NCBI RefSeq assembly: GCF_011174675.1
Contig: NZ_JAANIG010000017.1
Coordinates: forward strand, 1-64,000
Length of the DNA: 64,000 nt
Direction of reading: 5' to 3'
Source: Perlabentimonas gracilis
GTDB lineage: Bacteria > Bacteroidota > Bacteroidia > Bacteroidales > Tenuifilaceae
This document shows positions 32,266-40,371 of the stretch, in pieces. How positions within the stretch are numbered: position 1 is the stretch's first letter; each line of letters begins with the position of its first letter. The position numbers were made by a program, and so were the translations under genes. The notes under the pieces are model-generated. The model was not told the origin of the DNA. It did no database searches and worked only from the letters and a program-made list of their open reading frames with translations.

Positions 32266-32451
32266 TTACTTTATGGTGTTGATGATGGTACGAAGCTCAT
32301 CTTGGGTTTTCCCCAACTTGTAACTTAGCCGTTCAATCATCTCTTTCTCCTTATTCCTGTAGAAGTTTAAATCTTCGTCAGTGATAATGGGATACTTCAT
32401 TTTCAGTTTTCCCTTCCTTTCGTTCCAGAAGCCTACTTTAAAATTTTCCAT
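32266..32451 (-). CDS. CsbD-like small stress protein, copy 1
   Basis: A protein of 61 residues starting MENFKVGFWNERKGKLK. It has the length and pattern of CsbD-like proteins: Trp and a basic segment, then ITDEDLNFYRNKEKEMIERLSYKLGKTQDELR. The longer start at 32490 overlaps the promoter and is rejected. Family members are induced by general stress in other bacteria; the molecular role is unknown. The upstream region holds the TGTAAC-type promoter. Confidence 0.75.
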   Translation of the reverse strand: MENFKVGFWNERKGKLKMKYPIITDEDLNFYRNKEKEMIERLSYKLGKTQDELRTIINTIK

Positions 32452-32487
32452 TGTATTTGGCTTAATGTGAGCTGCTTTATTGTTTAA

Positions 32488-32543
32488 CAAACATACTTAC
32501 TAAGCACTATATTATTGTTACATAATTATTTATAATAGTTGTA
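32488..32543 (-). promoter_or_regulatory. TGTAAC-type promoter, site 1
   Basis: On the minus strand TACAAC (32543-32538), TGTAAC (32522-32517) 21 bases later, and TATGTTTG with TTTG at 32491-32488, 31 bases after the second hexamer. The -7 element is a full TAnnTTTG. It starts transcription about 30 bases before csbD copy 1. Confidence 0.65.
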
Positions 32544-32728
32544 TATATCACTGATTTGGAATTTGTAGGGGTAATTTTACTTCACACCTATCGGTGGGGG
32601 TGATATTCATTCATCGCCGAGATATTGATTTAACAAATAGCTCTGGCTATAAAAATATATGTACCCATTTCTTGCTTACGCAAATTTTAGATGGTATAGT
32701 TTAGTCTGTCTGAAGAAAGGCTAAGTTT

Positions 32729-34873
32729 CTACTTTTGAAGTTGTTCGTTAACTTTTGTTAGCAATAGCTCTTTTTTTATAGGTTTGCTTATAAAGTCGGA
32801 ACAGCCACATGCTAAGGCTTTATCTCTATCAATATCTGTAGAGTATGCTGTTAGGGCAATGATGGGGATGTTAGGTTTAAGTTCCTTTATGAGTTTTGTT
32901 GCTTCGTAGCCATCCATTATGGGCATTTTTATATCCATTAATACCATATCGATATGCTGGGAAGATTTAAATACATCAACTGCTTCGAGGCCATTTATGG
33001 CTCTGATAATGCGAATCTCTTTGTGTGCTAACCATTCTGCCAGAAGCATAAAATTTGAGTCTTCATCCTCGGCAATAAGCAGCGTTTGATTGGGCTTAAA
33101 TTCAAAGCCTAATCCTTTAGCGGATTTAATATCGGTGGACTTAACAGTATTAGCATTTTTATAGGGAATGGTAAAATAGAATTCTGATCCTTTGCCTATT
33201 TCAGAATTAAGCCAAATTTTACCGCCAAGCAATTCAACATAAGCTTTTGATATGGATAGGCCTATTCCTGATCCTCCGAATAGTTGATCATTGGTAGTTT
33301 CAACCTGACGAAAGCGAGTGAAAATAATTTCTTGCATATCTTTAGGTATGCCCATTCCTGAATCTTTTACGAAAAACTCCAGCTGGTTATCAATAATCGT
33401 ATAGCCAAAATGGACATAACCCTGCTTAGTAAATTTAAGTGCGTTACCTATAAGGTTACTGAGTATTTGTGTTAGCTTGGTTGCATCGGTTACAATAATT
33501 GCATCATTGTTTTCTAGTGCTGCTTTTATACTGAGTGTAACCGTTTTGTCAAATGCTTTTTGTGAAAATTGGTCATTGATAAGCTTACACAGGGAGTTAA
33601 TGTTTATTTCTGTTTCATGAATTTTCTCCAAGCCTGCCTCAATGGAGGCAATGCAAATTATATCATCAATAATGGCAAGAAGTTGATCGCTACTTTGGAT
33701 TATTATGTCTGTAAAAAATTTACGTTTTTCGGCTATTAAATCGGGGTCGTTAAGAAAACTTGAAAACCCTACAATGGCATTCATGGGTGTTCGGATCTCG
33801 TGCGAAATATTGTGCAGGAAGGCAGTTTTTAGGCGGTCGCTCTCCTCGGCTTTTTCCTTGGCCTCTATCAACTCCATCTGGGCATGCTTGCGTTCGGTAA
33901 TATCGCTTGATATCCCAATAATACCTGTTAGTTTCCCATTTGTGTCAAGTATTGGTGTATCGGTTACAAATGCAGGAAAACTTTTTCCGTCCTTTCTTTT
34001 CACATAAAATTCGCCAGCCCACGATTTTCCTGCGTTCAGCTGTTCCATGATTTCAAGAGCCTGCTCGTTGGATTGTAGGGCAGGGGTTAAGTTGATAATA
34101 TTCTCGCCAATTGCTTCAGTAGCCGACCACCCGTAAATGTTTTCAGCAGCATTATTCCAGTAAATCACATTGCCCAGCAAATCAGTAGCAATAACAGCCT
34201 GGCCCACATTATTTATCAGGTCGGCTTGAAATTTTATTTCGTCTTGTATCTTTTTTCGTTCGGTATTGTCTCTGATATTGCATTGGATTACCTTAACATT
34301 ATTGGCCAAATAAACATTGCTCACGAATTCAACATGAACTATTCGTCCATCTGAAGTTTCAAGTGGTAAATCATCATAGCGAACGTATTCATTTTGTTGC
34401 AATTCAAGAAACTTCTCTTTGTTCTCATACACATCCATAAATGAACCTATTTCCCATATCGATTTTTCAATTAATTCATCACGCGAATAGCCCAGTAGAT
34501 TTATTAGGAATGGGTTTACATCAACAATCTTTCCCGTTTCGGCATCAAGAATTAGAATACCGTCTTTGGCCGACTCAAACAGGCGACGGTAGCGGGTTTC
34601 TGAAAAGTTCAAAGCATCCTCTGTGCGCTTGCGACAAGTTATATCCTCGGAAATTGTTGCAATAATATTTTTTCCTTCCTCATCCAGAATTCGCGATGAG
34701 TTCCACAAAACGGTTTTAATACTATTGTCTTTTGTTAAGATATCTATTTCAATTAGGTCTCGTTCTTCATCCAGATGATTTTTTAGCAATTCAAGCGTTG
34801 CGGTAACTTTTTCTTTAGGAAACAGCAGATCAATTCTTTTGTCAATAACTTCAGCCGAAGCATACCCGCTCAA
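32729..34873 (-). CDS. Hybrid histidine kinase, downstream part of an interrupted gene
   Basis: 714 residues when read from a TTG; the true reading frame continues from the upstream ORF at 34877-35857 across a single TAA. The C-terminal half of a PAS domain comes first, then two complete PAS domains (about 85-205 and 210-330), HisKA with FLHNISHEIRTPMNAI, HATPase with NLIGNALKFT, DSGMGI and GSGIGLSIS, and a receiver domain (about 595-714) with Asp in VLMDIKMPIMDG and Lys in FISKPIKK. There is no ATG near the start, which supports a broken gene. The output partner is unknown. Confidence 0.85.
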   Translation of the reverse strand: MSGYASAEVIDKRIDLLFPKEKVTATLELLKNHLDEERDLIEIDILTKDNSIKTVLWNSSRILDEEGKNIIATISEDITCRKRTEDALNFSETRYRRLFESAKDGILILDAETGKIVDVNPFLINLLGYSRDELIEKSIWEIGSFMDVYENKEKFLELQQNEYVRYDDLPLETSDGRIVHVEFVSNVYLANNVKVIQCNIRDNTERKKIQDEIKFQADLINNVGQAVIATDLLGNVIYWNNAAENIYGWSATEAIGENIINLTPALQSNEQALEIMEQLNAGKSWAGEFYVKRKDGKSFPAFVTDTPILDTNGKLTGIIGISSDITERKHAQMELIEAKEKAEESDRLKTAFLHNISHEIRTPMNAIVGFSSFLNDPDLIAEKRKFFTDIIIQSSDQLLAIIDDIICIASIEAGLEKIHETEININSLCKLINDQFSQKAFDKTVTLSIKAALENNDAIIVTDATKLTQILSNLIGNALKFTKQGYVHFGYTIIDNQLEFFVKDSGMGIPKDMQEIIFTRFRQVETTNDQLFGGSGIGLSISKAYVELLGGKIWLNSEIGKGSEFYFTIPYKNANTVKSTDIKSAKGLGFEFKPNQTLLIAEDEDSNFMLLAEWLAHKEIRIIRAINGLEAVDVFKSSQHIDMVLMDIKMPIMDGYEATKLIKELKPNIPIIALTAYSTDIDRDKALACGCSDFISKPIKKELLLTKVNEQLQK

Positions 34874-34876
34874 CAG

Positions 34877-35857
34877 TTAAAATTTGCTATTGAACCGTTT
34901 TATTACAAAGGAAGTGTCCCATATAATAATTGGTGCATGCATATGGTTTAGGAGGGAGTTTAACGAATCACTAATTGCACTATGTTTCTCCTTTAAGGTA
35001 TCCTCTTTGCCCTTTCGATCAGTAATATCCTCAATGGCAAGCAAAATAATTTTCTCTTTACCCAATGCCCTTTCTACCTGACGCGCATTTAAAAGCATCA
35101 CCCGTTTACCGATGGTAGAGAAGTGGTGTTCAACCTCATAATTATCAAAAGATTTTTTCTCCGGAATGATCTTCTCCAATAATTCTTTCAGCTTAGGAAT
35201 ATCCCATTGATGATTACCCAGCTCGTAAATAAGCTTTCCAATAGTTTCATGGGCTGATACCTTGAAAAATTCGTAGAATGAACGGCTGGCTTTTATTACC
35301 CTAAGATCTTTATCAATTGTAAGTAAAGGTTCACGTACCGTGTCGATTATATTTTCTGTGAGTATATTCAGTTCATCTGCCGTTTTTTTTATATCCGCAA
35401 GTTCATTTCTGGTTTTCTCTAGCACCGCTTCCGCCTTTTTTCTGGCCATGATGTCGCGTATTTGGCATTGAATAACCCTAACATTGTTTACTAGATACAC
35501 ATTGCTTATAAATTCAACATGGATTTTAGTCCCATTCGATGTTTCCAGAGGCAAATCGTCGTACCTTACATATTCCATTTGCTGTAATTCCAGGAATTTA
35601 TCCTTATTTTCAATAACATCCTGGAAAGCGCCAATATCCCAGATCGATTTCTCAATGAGATCTGGTTTGGTATAGCCTAGCAAATCAATTATGAAGGGGT
35701 TAACATCAACAATTTTCCCGGTATCGGCATCAAGGATTAGAATCCCGACTTTTGTCGATTCGAACAAGCAGCGGTAACGGACTTCAGAAGCATATAATTC
35801 CTCAATCAGGATTGATCCATTTTTTTCGTTATTTTCTGTATTCGCAGCCTTTCCCAT
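34877..35857 (-). CDS. PAS-domain protein, upstream part of the interrupted hybrid kinase
   Basis: 326 residues. A PAS domain (about 20-140) nearly repeats one in the downstream ORF (VRYDDLPLETS, VIQCxIRD). A second PAS domain (about 155-275) follows, then the first half of a third that stops at KRFNSKF. After TAA and two codons the same frame continues with SGYASAEVID, completing that PAS domain. One base change, for example GAA to TAA at 34879-34877, explains the split. Alone it would be a soluble PAS protein without output. Confidence 0.8.
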   Translation of the reverse strand: MGKAANTENNEKNGSILIEELYASEVRYRCLFESTKVGILILDADTGKIVDVNPFIIDLLGYTKPDLIEKSIWDIGAFQDVIENKDKFLELQQMEYVRYDDLPLETSNGTKIHVEFISNVYLVNNVRVIQCQIRDIMARKKAEAVLEKTRNELADIKKTADELNILTENIIDTVREPLLTIDKDLRVIKASRSFYEFFKVSAHETIGKLIYELGNHQWDIPKLKELLEKIIPEKKSFDNYEVEHHFSTIGKRVMLLNARQVERALGKEKIILLAIEDITDRKGKEDTLKEKHSAISDSLNSLLNHMHAPIIIWDTSFVIKRFNSKF

Positions 35858-36105
35858 GATATTTTATTGCTAATGTAGCCCAAGTGTTTTGTTATTATCG
35901 TTTAATGTTGGAGTCGAAACCTGTGGTTAATCAATGTTTATATTCCTCATTCTGTATTTCATTAATGGAATAGTTAAGCAGCAGAGCAACTTTTTATGAA
36001 TTAGGTACATCTTCTAGTCCTTTTGCCCCGACGTTCTATGGCGAATATCCTTTAGAGCCTGCTTTTGTTTACTTAAGGCCTAAAATAAACTGTATTCGAA
36101 AACCA

Positions 36106-36324
36106 TTATCGTTTTCGAAACACCAACCATCCTAGGCCAAAGCCTATTCCAATGCTTATAATTGTATGACTCCAGTTTATACTGTTAAGGCTCAACGACT
36201 GGTTGATACGAAAACCCCTTAGCCAGTCTGTTCCGCCCAATATCATTATTACTATAATAGCAACAAGGGCAATTATAATGTAACCTGCCACCCTATTTGA
36301 TGAGTTGAATATTTTTTTGCTCAT
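36106..36324 (-). CDS. Small two-helix membrane protein
   Basis: A protein of 72 residues with two hydrophobic helices (about 13-30 and 50-67) joined by a short polar loop, ending LVFRKR. The family is not recognised. It is the last gene of the run lmo0937-like, basic 50-residue protein, CsbD-like copy 2, then this gene, with gaps of at most 43 bases, so it is probably co-transcribed with them. Confidence 0.65.
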   Translation of the reverse strand: MSKKIFNSSNRVAGYIIIALVAIIVIMILGGTDWLRGFRINQSLSLNSINWSHTIISIGIGFGLGWLVFRKR

Positions 36325-36363
36325 AACTCTTATTGATTTAGAATTATTGGTTATTAAAATGAG

Positions 36364-36549
36364 TTAATGATTGTCAACTTCTGCCTGTAAATCCTGCGTT
36401 GTTTTGCCCAACTTGCTAGCTATCATCTCAATTAAATCGGTTTTTGTGCCATACCTCCAGGTCAGGTCTGCTGGGGTTAGGCTCGGATACATTTGGCTTA
36501 GCTTGCTTTTTATCCTATCCCACTGATAGTAATCAGAGTTATCCTTCAT
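36364..36549 (-). CDS. CsbD-like small stress protein, copy 2
   Basis: A protein of 61 residues: WDRIKSKLSQMYPSLTPADL and IEMIASKLGKTTQDLQAEV. It has the same layout as copy 1 at 32266-32451 but diverged sequence. It is two bases downstream of the basic 50-residue gene and lies within the operon driven by the promoter at 36929-36984. Confidence 0.75.
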   Translation of the reverse strand: MKDNSDYYQWDRIKSKLSQMYPSLTPADLTWRYGTKTDLIEMIASKLGKTTQDLQAEVDNH

Positions 36550-36551
36550 TA

Positions 36552-36704
36552 TTATTTTTTGGGTTTGGCAAAAGGGTTAATCGTAATGGTCCCTGCTGAT
36601 GATTTCTCGTCGCGTTTACTTGCTTTGTCGGCTCGCTTCTCTTTCAGGTTTTTGGCAGGTGCCTTTTTCCCCGAATTCTTTTTAACTTCCTTTTCTTGTG
36701 TCAT
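36552..36704 (-). CDS. Small Lys-rich protein (50 residues)
   Basis: A short gene with ATG at 36704 and TAA at 36554-36552. The product is very basic (KKNSGKKAPAKNLKEKRADK) and ends TINPFAKPKK. It lies between lmo0937-like and CsbD-like genes with minimal spacing, which supports that it is real. Similar Lys-rich small proteins accompany stress genes in Bacteroidota; the function is unknown. Confidence 0.6.
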   Translation of the reverse strand: MTQEKEVKKNSGKKAPAKNLKEKRADKASKRDEKSSAGTITINPFAKPKK

Positions 36705-36747
36705 GCTATTGAGTATTAGTTTGAGTTATTGAATTTTGTTGTAGGGT

Positions 36748-36903
36748 TTATAAAATTCTTTTCCCCTGAATAATCCTTAGTAAAACAGCGATAATTGCAA
36801 TTACAAGGAGTATGTGTATAATACCTCCTGCATGAAATCCTATAAAACCAATTGCCCAAAGGATGATAAGGATTACTGCGATGATGTAAAGTAAGTTTCC
36901 CAT
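36748..36903 (-). CDS. lmo0937-family small membrane protein
   Basis: A protein of 51 residues, ATG at 36903. It is two hydrophobic segments around a central GFxxGFHAGGIIH motif, the pattern of the lmo0937/DUF5670 family: MGNLLYIIAVILII, then IHILLVIAIIAVLLRII. It is the first gene of a four-gene stress operon and lies 26 bases downstream of the TGTAAC-type promoter. Confidence 0.8.
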   Translation of the reverse strand: MGNLLYIIAVILIILWAIGFIGFHAGGIIHILLVIAIIAVLLRIIQGKRIL

Positions 36904-36928
36904 GTTTATAAGGTTCTAGTTTGATCTA

Positions 36929-36984
36929 CAAAGGTGCTCGATGAGTTGGCTTAAAGCGTTACATAAATTCATTAATCTTTTACA
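36929..36984 (-). promoter_or_regulatory. TGTAAC-type promoter, site 2
   Basis: On the minus strand TGTAAA (36984-36979), TGTAAC (36963-36958) 21 bases later, and TTTG (36932-36929) 31 bases after that; the -7 box is CACCTTTG. It drives the lmo0937-like operon. Confidence 0.65.
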
Positions 36985-37075
36985 TCTTTCACACATTACG
37001 AGGATAAATATTCGACCCCACCCTTAGGCAACGAGCAAAGAACTTGGGCATCTATTTTCAGTACAGTTTTCAGCA

Positions 37076-37873
37076 CTAATGGTATAGCACCTTGAAAAGA
37101 TCTTCTAAATCTGGTGTTAGGGTAATTTCTGTTCGCCTATTGGCGGCTCGTCCTTCTTCGTTATCGTTACTTTTAACAGGTTGATGCATGCCTTTTCCCG
37201 ATGCTGTGATACGAGCAGGGTCAAAACCATTCTCTACTGAAAGGATACGTACAACAGATATGGCCCTTGCTGAGCTTAGATCCCAATTATCTTTATACTT
37301 TACCGTTTTTATGGGGGCATTATCTGTATGGCCTTCTATTGTAACGGTAATATCTTTCCTGGTATTGAGCACGTCGGCTAGTGATTTTAAAGCCTGCTTC
37401 CCTTTCAAATTTATCTCATCGCTTCCTGAACTAAAGAGTAGCTCCTCTTCGAGTGATACGTAAACTCTACCGTTTTTAGTGTAAACATTCAGCTCATTGG
37501 CCTTGTAACCCACGAGGGCTTTATCTAGAGATGTCCTCAAATCGCTAAGCGCACCCTTTTGAGCGTAAACAAGGCTGTTTAATCCCCTTATGCGTTTAGC
37601 CTGATCACCAATAGTAAGATTGGATGCTTTTATGAATATGTCTATATCGGTTTGCAAGGAATCATAAAGTGTTTGAATGCTCAACTTTTCTGAGGTAACC
37701 TCATCAACTTTGGCGTTACAGCTGTTAATCTTTGCCTGAACAATAGCATTCTCTTTTGTTAGTTCACCTACCATGGCTTCAGAGGCGGTAAATTTCTTGT
37801 TCGATACGCATGCGGTAAATGTAAAGCCTGCTGCCAGTAATAAGATTACTGTGAGGTTGAATTTTACTTTCAT
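37076..37873 (-). CDS. OmpA-family lipoprotein with coiled coil
   Basis: A protein of 265 residues. A lipoprotein signal ends FTACVSNK (Cys near residue 22), a coiled coil spans about 35-115, and the OmpA-like domain covers about 130-255 (VSLEEELLFSSGSDEI, IEGHTDNAPI, NWDLSSARA, GRAANRRTEITL). It should be outer-membrane lipid-anchored and bind peptidoglycan. It has its own TGTAAC-type promoter. Confidence 0.92.
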   Translation of the reverse strand: MKVKFNLTVILLLAAGFTFTACVSNKKFTASEAMVGELTKENAIVQAKINSCNAKVDEVTSEKLSIQTLYDSLQTDIDIFIKASNLTIGDQAKRIRGLNSLVYAQKGALSDLRTSLDKALVGYKANELNVYTKNGRVYVSLEEELLFSSGSDEINLKGKQALKSLADVLNTRKDITVTIEGHTDNAPIKTVKYKDNWDLSSARAISVVRILSVENGFDPARITASGKGMHQPVKSNDNEEGRAANRRTEITLTPDLEDLFKVLYH

Positions 37874-37904
37874 AACGGGTGATTTTTAATGAGTTTTATT
37901 CTTA

Positions 37905-37960
37905 CAAAGATGAGCAGCATATGAATGGGATATGTTACACAACTAATTATGAATGTTACA
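37905..37960 (-). promoter_or_regulatory. TGTAAC-type promoter, site 3
   Basis: On the minus strand two perfect TGTAAC hexamers (37960-37955 and 37939-37934) 21 bases apart, then TTTG (37908-37905) exactly 31 bases after the second. This is the best-preserved member of the five. Confidence 0.7.
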
Positions 37961-37988
37961 ACATTCACAGGTTCATAGGAGTTCGTTG

Positions 37989-38945
37989 TTAGAATAGAAT
38001 ACTTGATTTCGATGAAATCCCTATACGGATCACGTTGAGCTGCCTGTTGAAATGGATATTGTAGTAATCCTGGCCGTAGTAATACTGAAAAAAGATATTT
38101 ACATCCTTAAGAAATGTGGGAGTAAAGGAAACGGTGTAATTTACAGTAAAGCGTTTTATGCTAAAGTTTTGCTCGTCATTTAGTTTACCTGCAATCCAAC
38201 CCACCTTAATGGATTGATTAAAAGCATATTTTTTATTCAGGTCCTCGGGAGCCACAATTATTTTAAATGCCTCAGAAAGTTTAACAGAACTCTTGATATT
38301 AACAAAAAACCTTAATCGTCCGTAAGTTCCGCTCAACTTTTGTTCTTGCATATAATTGTAGGTAGCGTATAGCTTTATATAGTTGGTGTTAAAAAGTAGT
38401 TTTGCATTTGGACGCGAGAGGAAGAGACCTCCTTCTATCCAGTTTGTAGAGAAATTACCCGTGAGAGTATTAATAGTTGTACTATCGGGATTAAAAAAAT
38501 CGTCCTCCTGTCCATTGGAGTGGTGCATTGTCGTAATGTAAGTAAACAGATCTCGTTTCCCATTCTCTTTGTCGAGGAATTGGTAAAAGAAAGTAACCTT
38601 TGGCATAAAGGATGGTGTCCGAACGGGTAGCGAGTACTCATTGTACATCCTAATTACTATTCGAGGCGAGAGTTCAATTCCCCATCTAACATTTTCGCTA
38701 ATGCTTATCATGAAGTATGGTGCTAGGTTGCCCTCAAATATCAATGGCTCCATATTCCCAAGACCGCTTCCAAAAAGAATGTAGCTGGGGTCGCGAAACA
38801 TATTGAAAGTTGATATGGCATTCCTTCTTCCTTTAACTTCTTGTTCATTAGATACTAAACTATCAACACCCTTCTGTGAATAAACATCACAAATTATTGA
38901 GAATAGCATTATGGGCAAAAGGAGTATCTTAATCCTATTCATCAT
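37989..38945 (-). CDS. Phospholipase A1-like outer membrane protein (PldA/OMPLA)
   Basis: A protein of 318 residues with a signal peptide (about 1-23). A beta-barrel pattern follows, with MHHSNGQEDDFF, matching the catalytic HxSNG signature of outer-membrane phospholipase A (His and Ser two residues apart). A conserved Asn downstream (TNWIEGGLF) may complete the triad. OMPLA hydrolyses surface phospholipids to keep outer-membrane asymmetry. It has no TGTAAC-type promoter. Confidence 0.8.
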   Translation of the reverse strand: MMNRIKILLLPIMLFSIICDVYSQKGVDSLVSNEQEVKGRRNAISTFNMFRDPSYILFGSGLGNMEPLIFEGNLAPYFMISISENVRWGIELSPRIVIRMYNEYSLPVRTPSFMPKVTFFYQFLDKENGKRDLFTYITTMHHSNGQEDDFFNPDSTTINTLTGNFSTNWIEGGLFLSRPNAKLLFNTNYIKLYATYNYMQEQKLSGTYGRLRFFVNIKSSVKLSEAFKIIVAPEDLNKKYAFNQSIKVGWIAGKLNDEQNFSIKRFTVNYTVSFTPTFLKDVNIFFQYYYGQDYYNIHFNRQLNVIRIGISSKSSILF

Positions 38946-39325
38946 TAGTTTAGGTTTCGATTATTCTAGTTAAGCGTATTGGCAAAATGTAATGTTTTGC
39001 TTGTTAAGTATTTGTTTGGTCTGCATCTCATGCTCTTAAACTTTAGGTCTTGTTCAGAATTTTGTAGATTATTTTTGTCCCAACCATATTGCTTGCCACT
39101 GACCTTTTATGAAGTCCTAAGCAGGATGGAGACCCATGAAGTGTTAATGTTCATATTATGCTTATAATCAAGACAATAATTCGTTTTACTATCAATTTGT
39201 AGCTTTAAGTAGGTTTAAAGGTTTCTTAGAGCTGAATCAGTATGGAGGTGTATTATAAAAAATATGCCCTAGCTAGCAAGAAATGGGGTGTCCTTATGTA
39301 TTAGCAAAGCTTAATGATATGATAA
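38946..39325. other. Intergenic region, 380 bases
   Basis: No ORF, RNA gene, repeat or convincing promoter was recognised on either strand. Confidence 0.3.
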
Positions 39326-39538
39326 CTAACGCTTTTTAATGCCCAATATAAAGAAAGTACTGCCCAATGTCATAATTGCAACACCTAACAATGGCGACCA
39401 CGCTATTGGATGGCTCTTATTCCGAGAAATGTTTAGGTTGCCAATTTCCACTACCTTTTCTCTAGTAACGAACTTGAATCCTGTAATAAGGGTAAATAGC
39501 AAACCAACACCAATAATGATGATACCAATTTTTCTCAT
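39326..39538 (-). CDS. Small two-helix membrane protein
   Basis: A protein of 70 residues with helices at about 4-22 and 49-67, a charged loop containing TREKVVEIG, and a basic tail (GIKKR). Similar short proteins occur widely in Bacteroidota; the function is unknown. It is preceded by a TGTAAC-type promoter and lies 98 bases downstream of the AraC-family gene. Confidence 0.7.
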   Translation of the reverse strand: MRKIGIIIIGVGLLFTLITGFKFVTREKVVEIGNLNISRNKSHPIAWSPLLGVAIMTLGSTFFILGIKKR

Positions 39539-39576
39539 TCTGTTTGAACGGATTAGTTAGGCCAATTATGACACAT

Positions 39577-39632
39577 CAAAGTTATGCCCAATAGGAAGGG
39601 GAGTTGTTACAAAAATTCAGGGTAGAGTTATA
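39577..39632 (-). promoter_or_regulatory. TGTAAC-type promoter, site 4
   Basis: On the minus strand TATAAC (39632-39627), TGTAAC (39611-39606) 21 bases later, and TAACTTTG with TTTG at 39580-39577, 31 bases after the second hexamer. The site fills the gap between the regulator gene and the small membrane protein gene. Confidence 0.65.
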
Positions 39633-39636
39633 TATA

Positions 39637-40221
39637 TCACAGATTTTCTAGGTTAACTTTCCGTTTTTGCTTTAGCTGTTTGAAAAATGAAGGTGTAAGG
39701 CCAGTTATTTTTTTAAACTGGGTAGATAAATGTGCTACACTACTGTACTGAAGTCGATATGAAATTTCGGTTAGGTTTAACTCATCATAGAGTAGCAACT
39801 CTTTAACCTTTTCAATCCTATGTATAATTATGTATTGCTGAAGAGTAATCCCTTTTACCTCGGAGAAGATATTTGAAAGGTAGGTGTAATCGTAGCCTAG
39901 CTTCTCGCTAATGTAATCGGAGTAGTTTACTTTGGGTAGCTCCTCGGAGTAATGGATCATTTCTACGACCACATTTTTAATCCTTTCAATAAGTATACTT
40001 CGCTTATCATCAAGTAATTCCAGTCCTGTTCTATGTAGATTTGCCTTCAGCTGCATACGTTGTTCAGGAGTAATATCTTCAAGGATCTCAACAACACCTA
40101 GGTCAACCGCAACATACTTTATGCCCAATTTTTTGAGTTCCTCCTTAACCATCAACTTGCATCGGAGGCTAACCATGAATTTTATATACAGCTTGTGCTT
40201 AACTTCGGGTATAACTAGCAT
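39637..40221 (-). CDS. AraC-family transcriptional regulator
   Basis: A protein of 194 residues. The C-terminal ~100 residues hold two helix-turn-helix motifs (YISEKLGYDYTYLSNIFSEV, and ISYRLQYSSVAHLSTQFKKI followed by GLTPSFFKQ). The N-terminal ~75 residues resemble an HMA-like domain (MVSLRCKLMVKEELKKLG, with EILEDITPEQ), in which relatives usually show a two-Cys motif; the first Cys is Ser here. The start could also be the Met at 40176. It is the prime candidate to bind the 21-bp direct repeats ahead of five nearby transcription units. Confidence 0.85.
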   Translation of the reverse strand: MLVIPEVKHKLYIKFMVSLRCKLMVKEELKKLGIKYVAVDLGVVEILEDITPEQRMQLKANLHRTGLELLDDKRSILIERIKNVVVEMIHYSEELPKVNYSDYISEKLGYDYTYLSNIFSEVKGITLQQYIIIHRIEKVKELLLYDELNLTEISYRLQYSSVAHLSTQFKKITGLTPSFFKQLKQKRKVNLENL

Positions 40222-40371
40222 TTACAATTGGATAGATTAAAGTGGCAGATAAAATGAACTATTTGAATCACCCTAAGTTACGGATTATTTATATGGAATT
40301 CAATTAATTTTGAAAGTATAAGTATTGGCTATTTCAATTGAAAAGCCAAAATCAGACAAATTCTTATTTCA

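Noticed and set aside
26365-34879. Possible recoding of TAA as a sense codon, suggested by two genes each with one internal TAA
   Set aside because: TAA is the normal end of many intact genes here (for example the GIY-YIG gene, tight operon junctions such as GPx-MarR, and leader B). Two point mutations or read errors are simpler.
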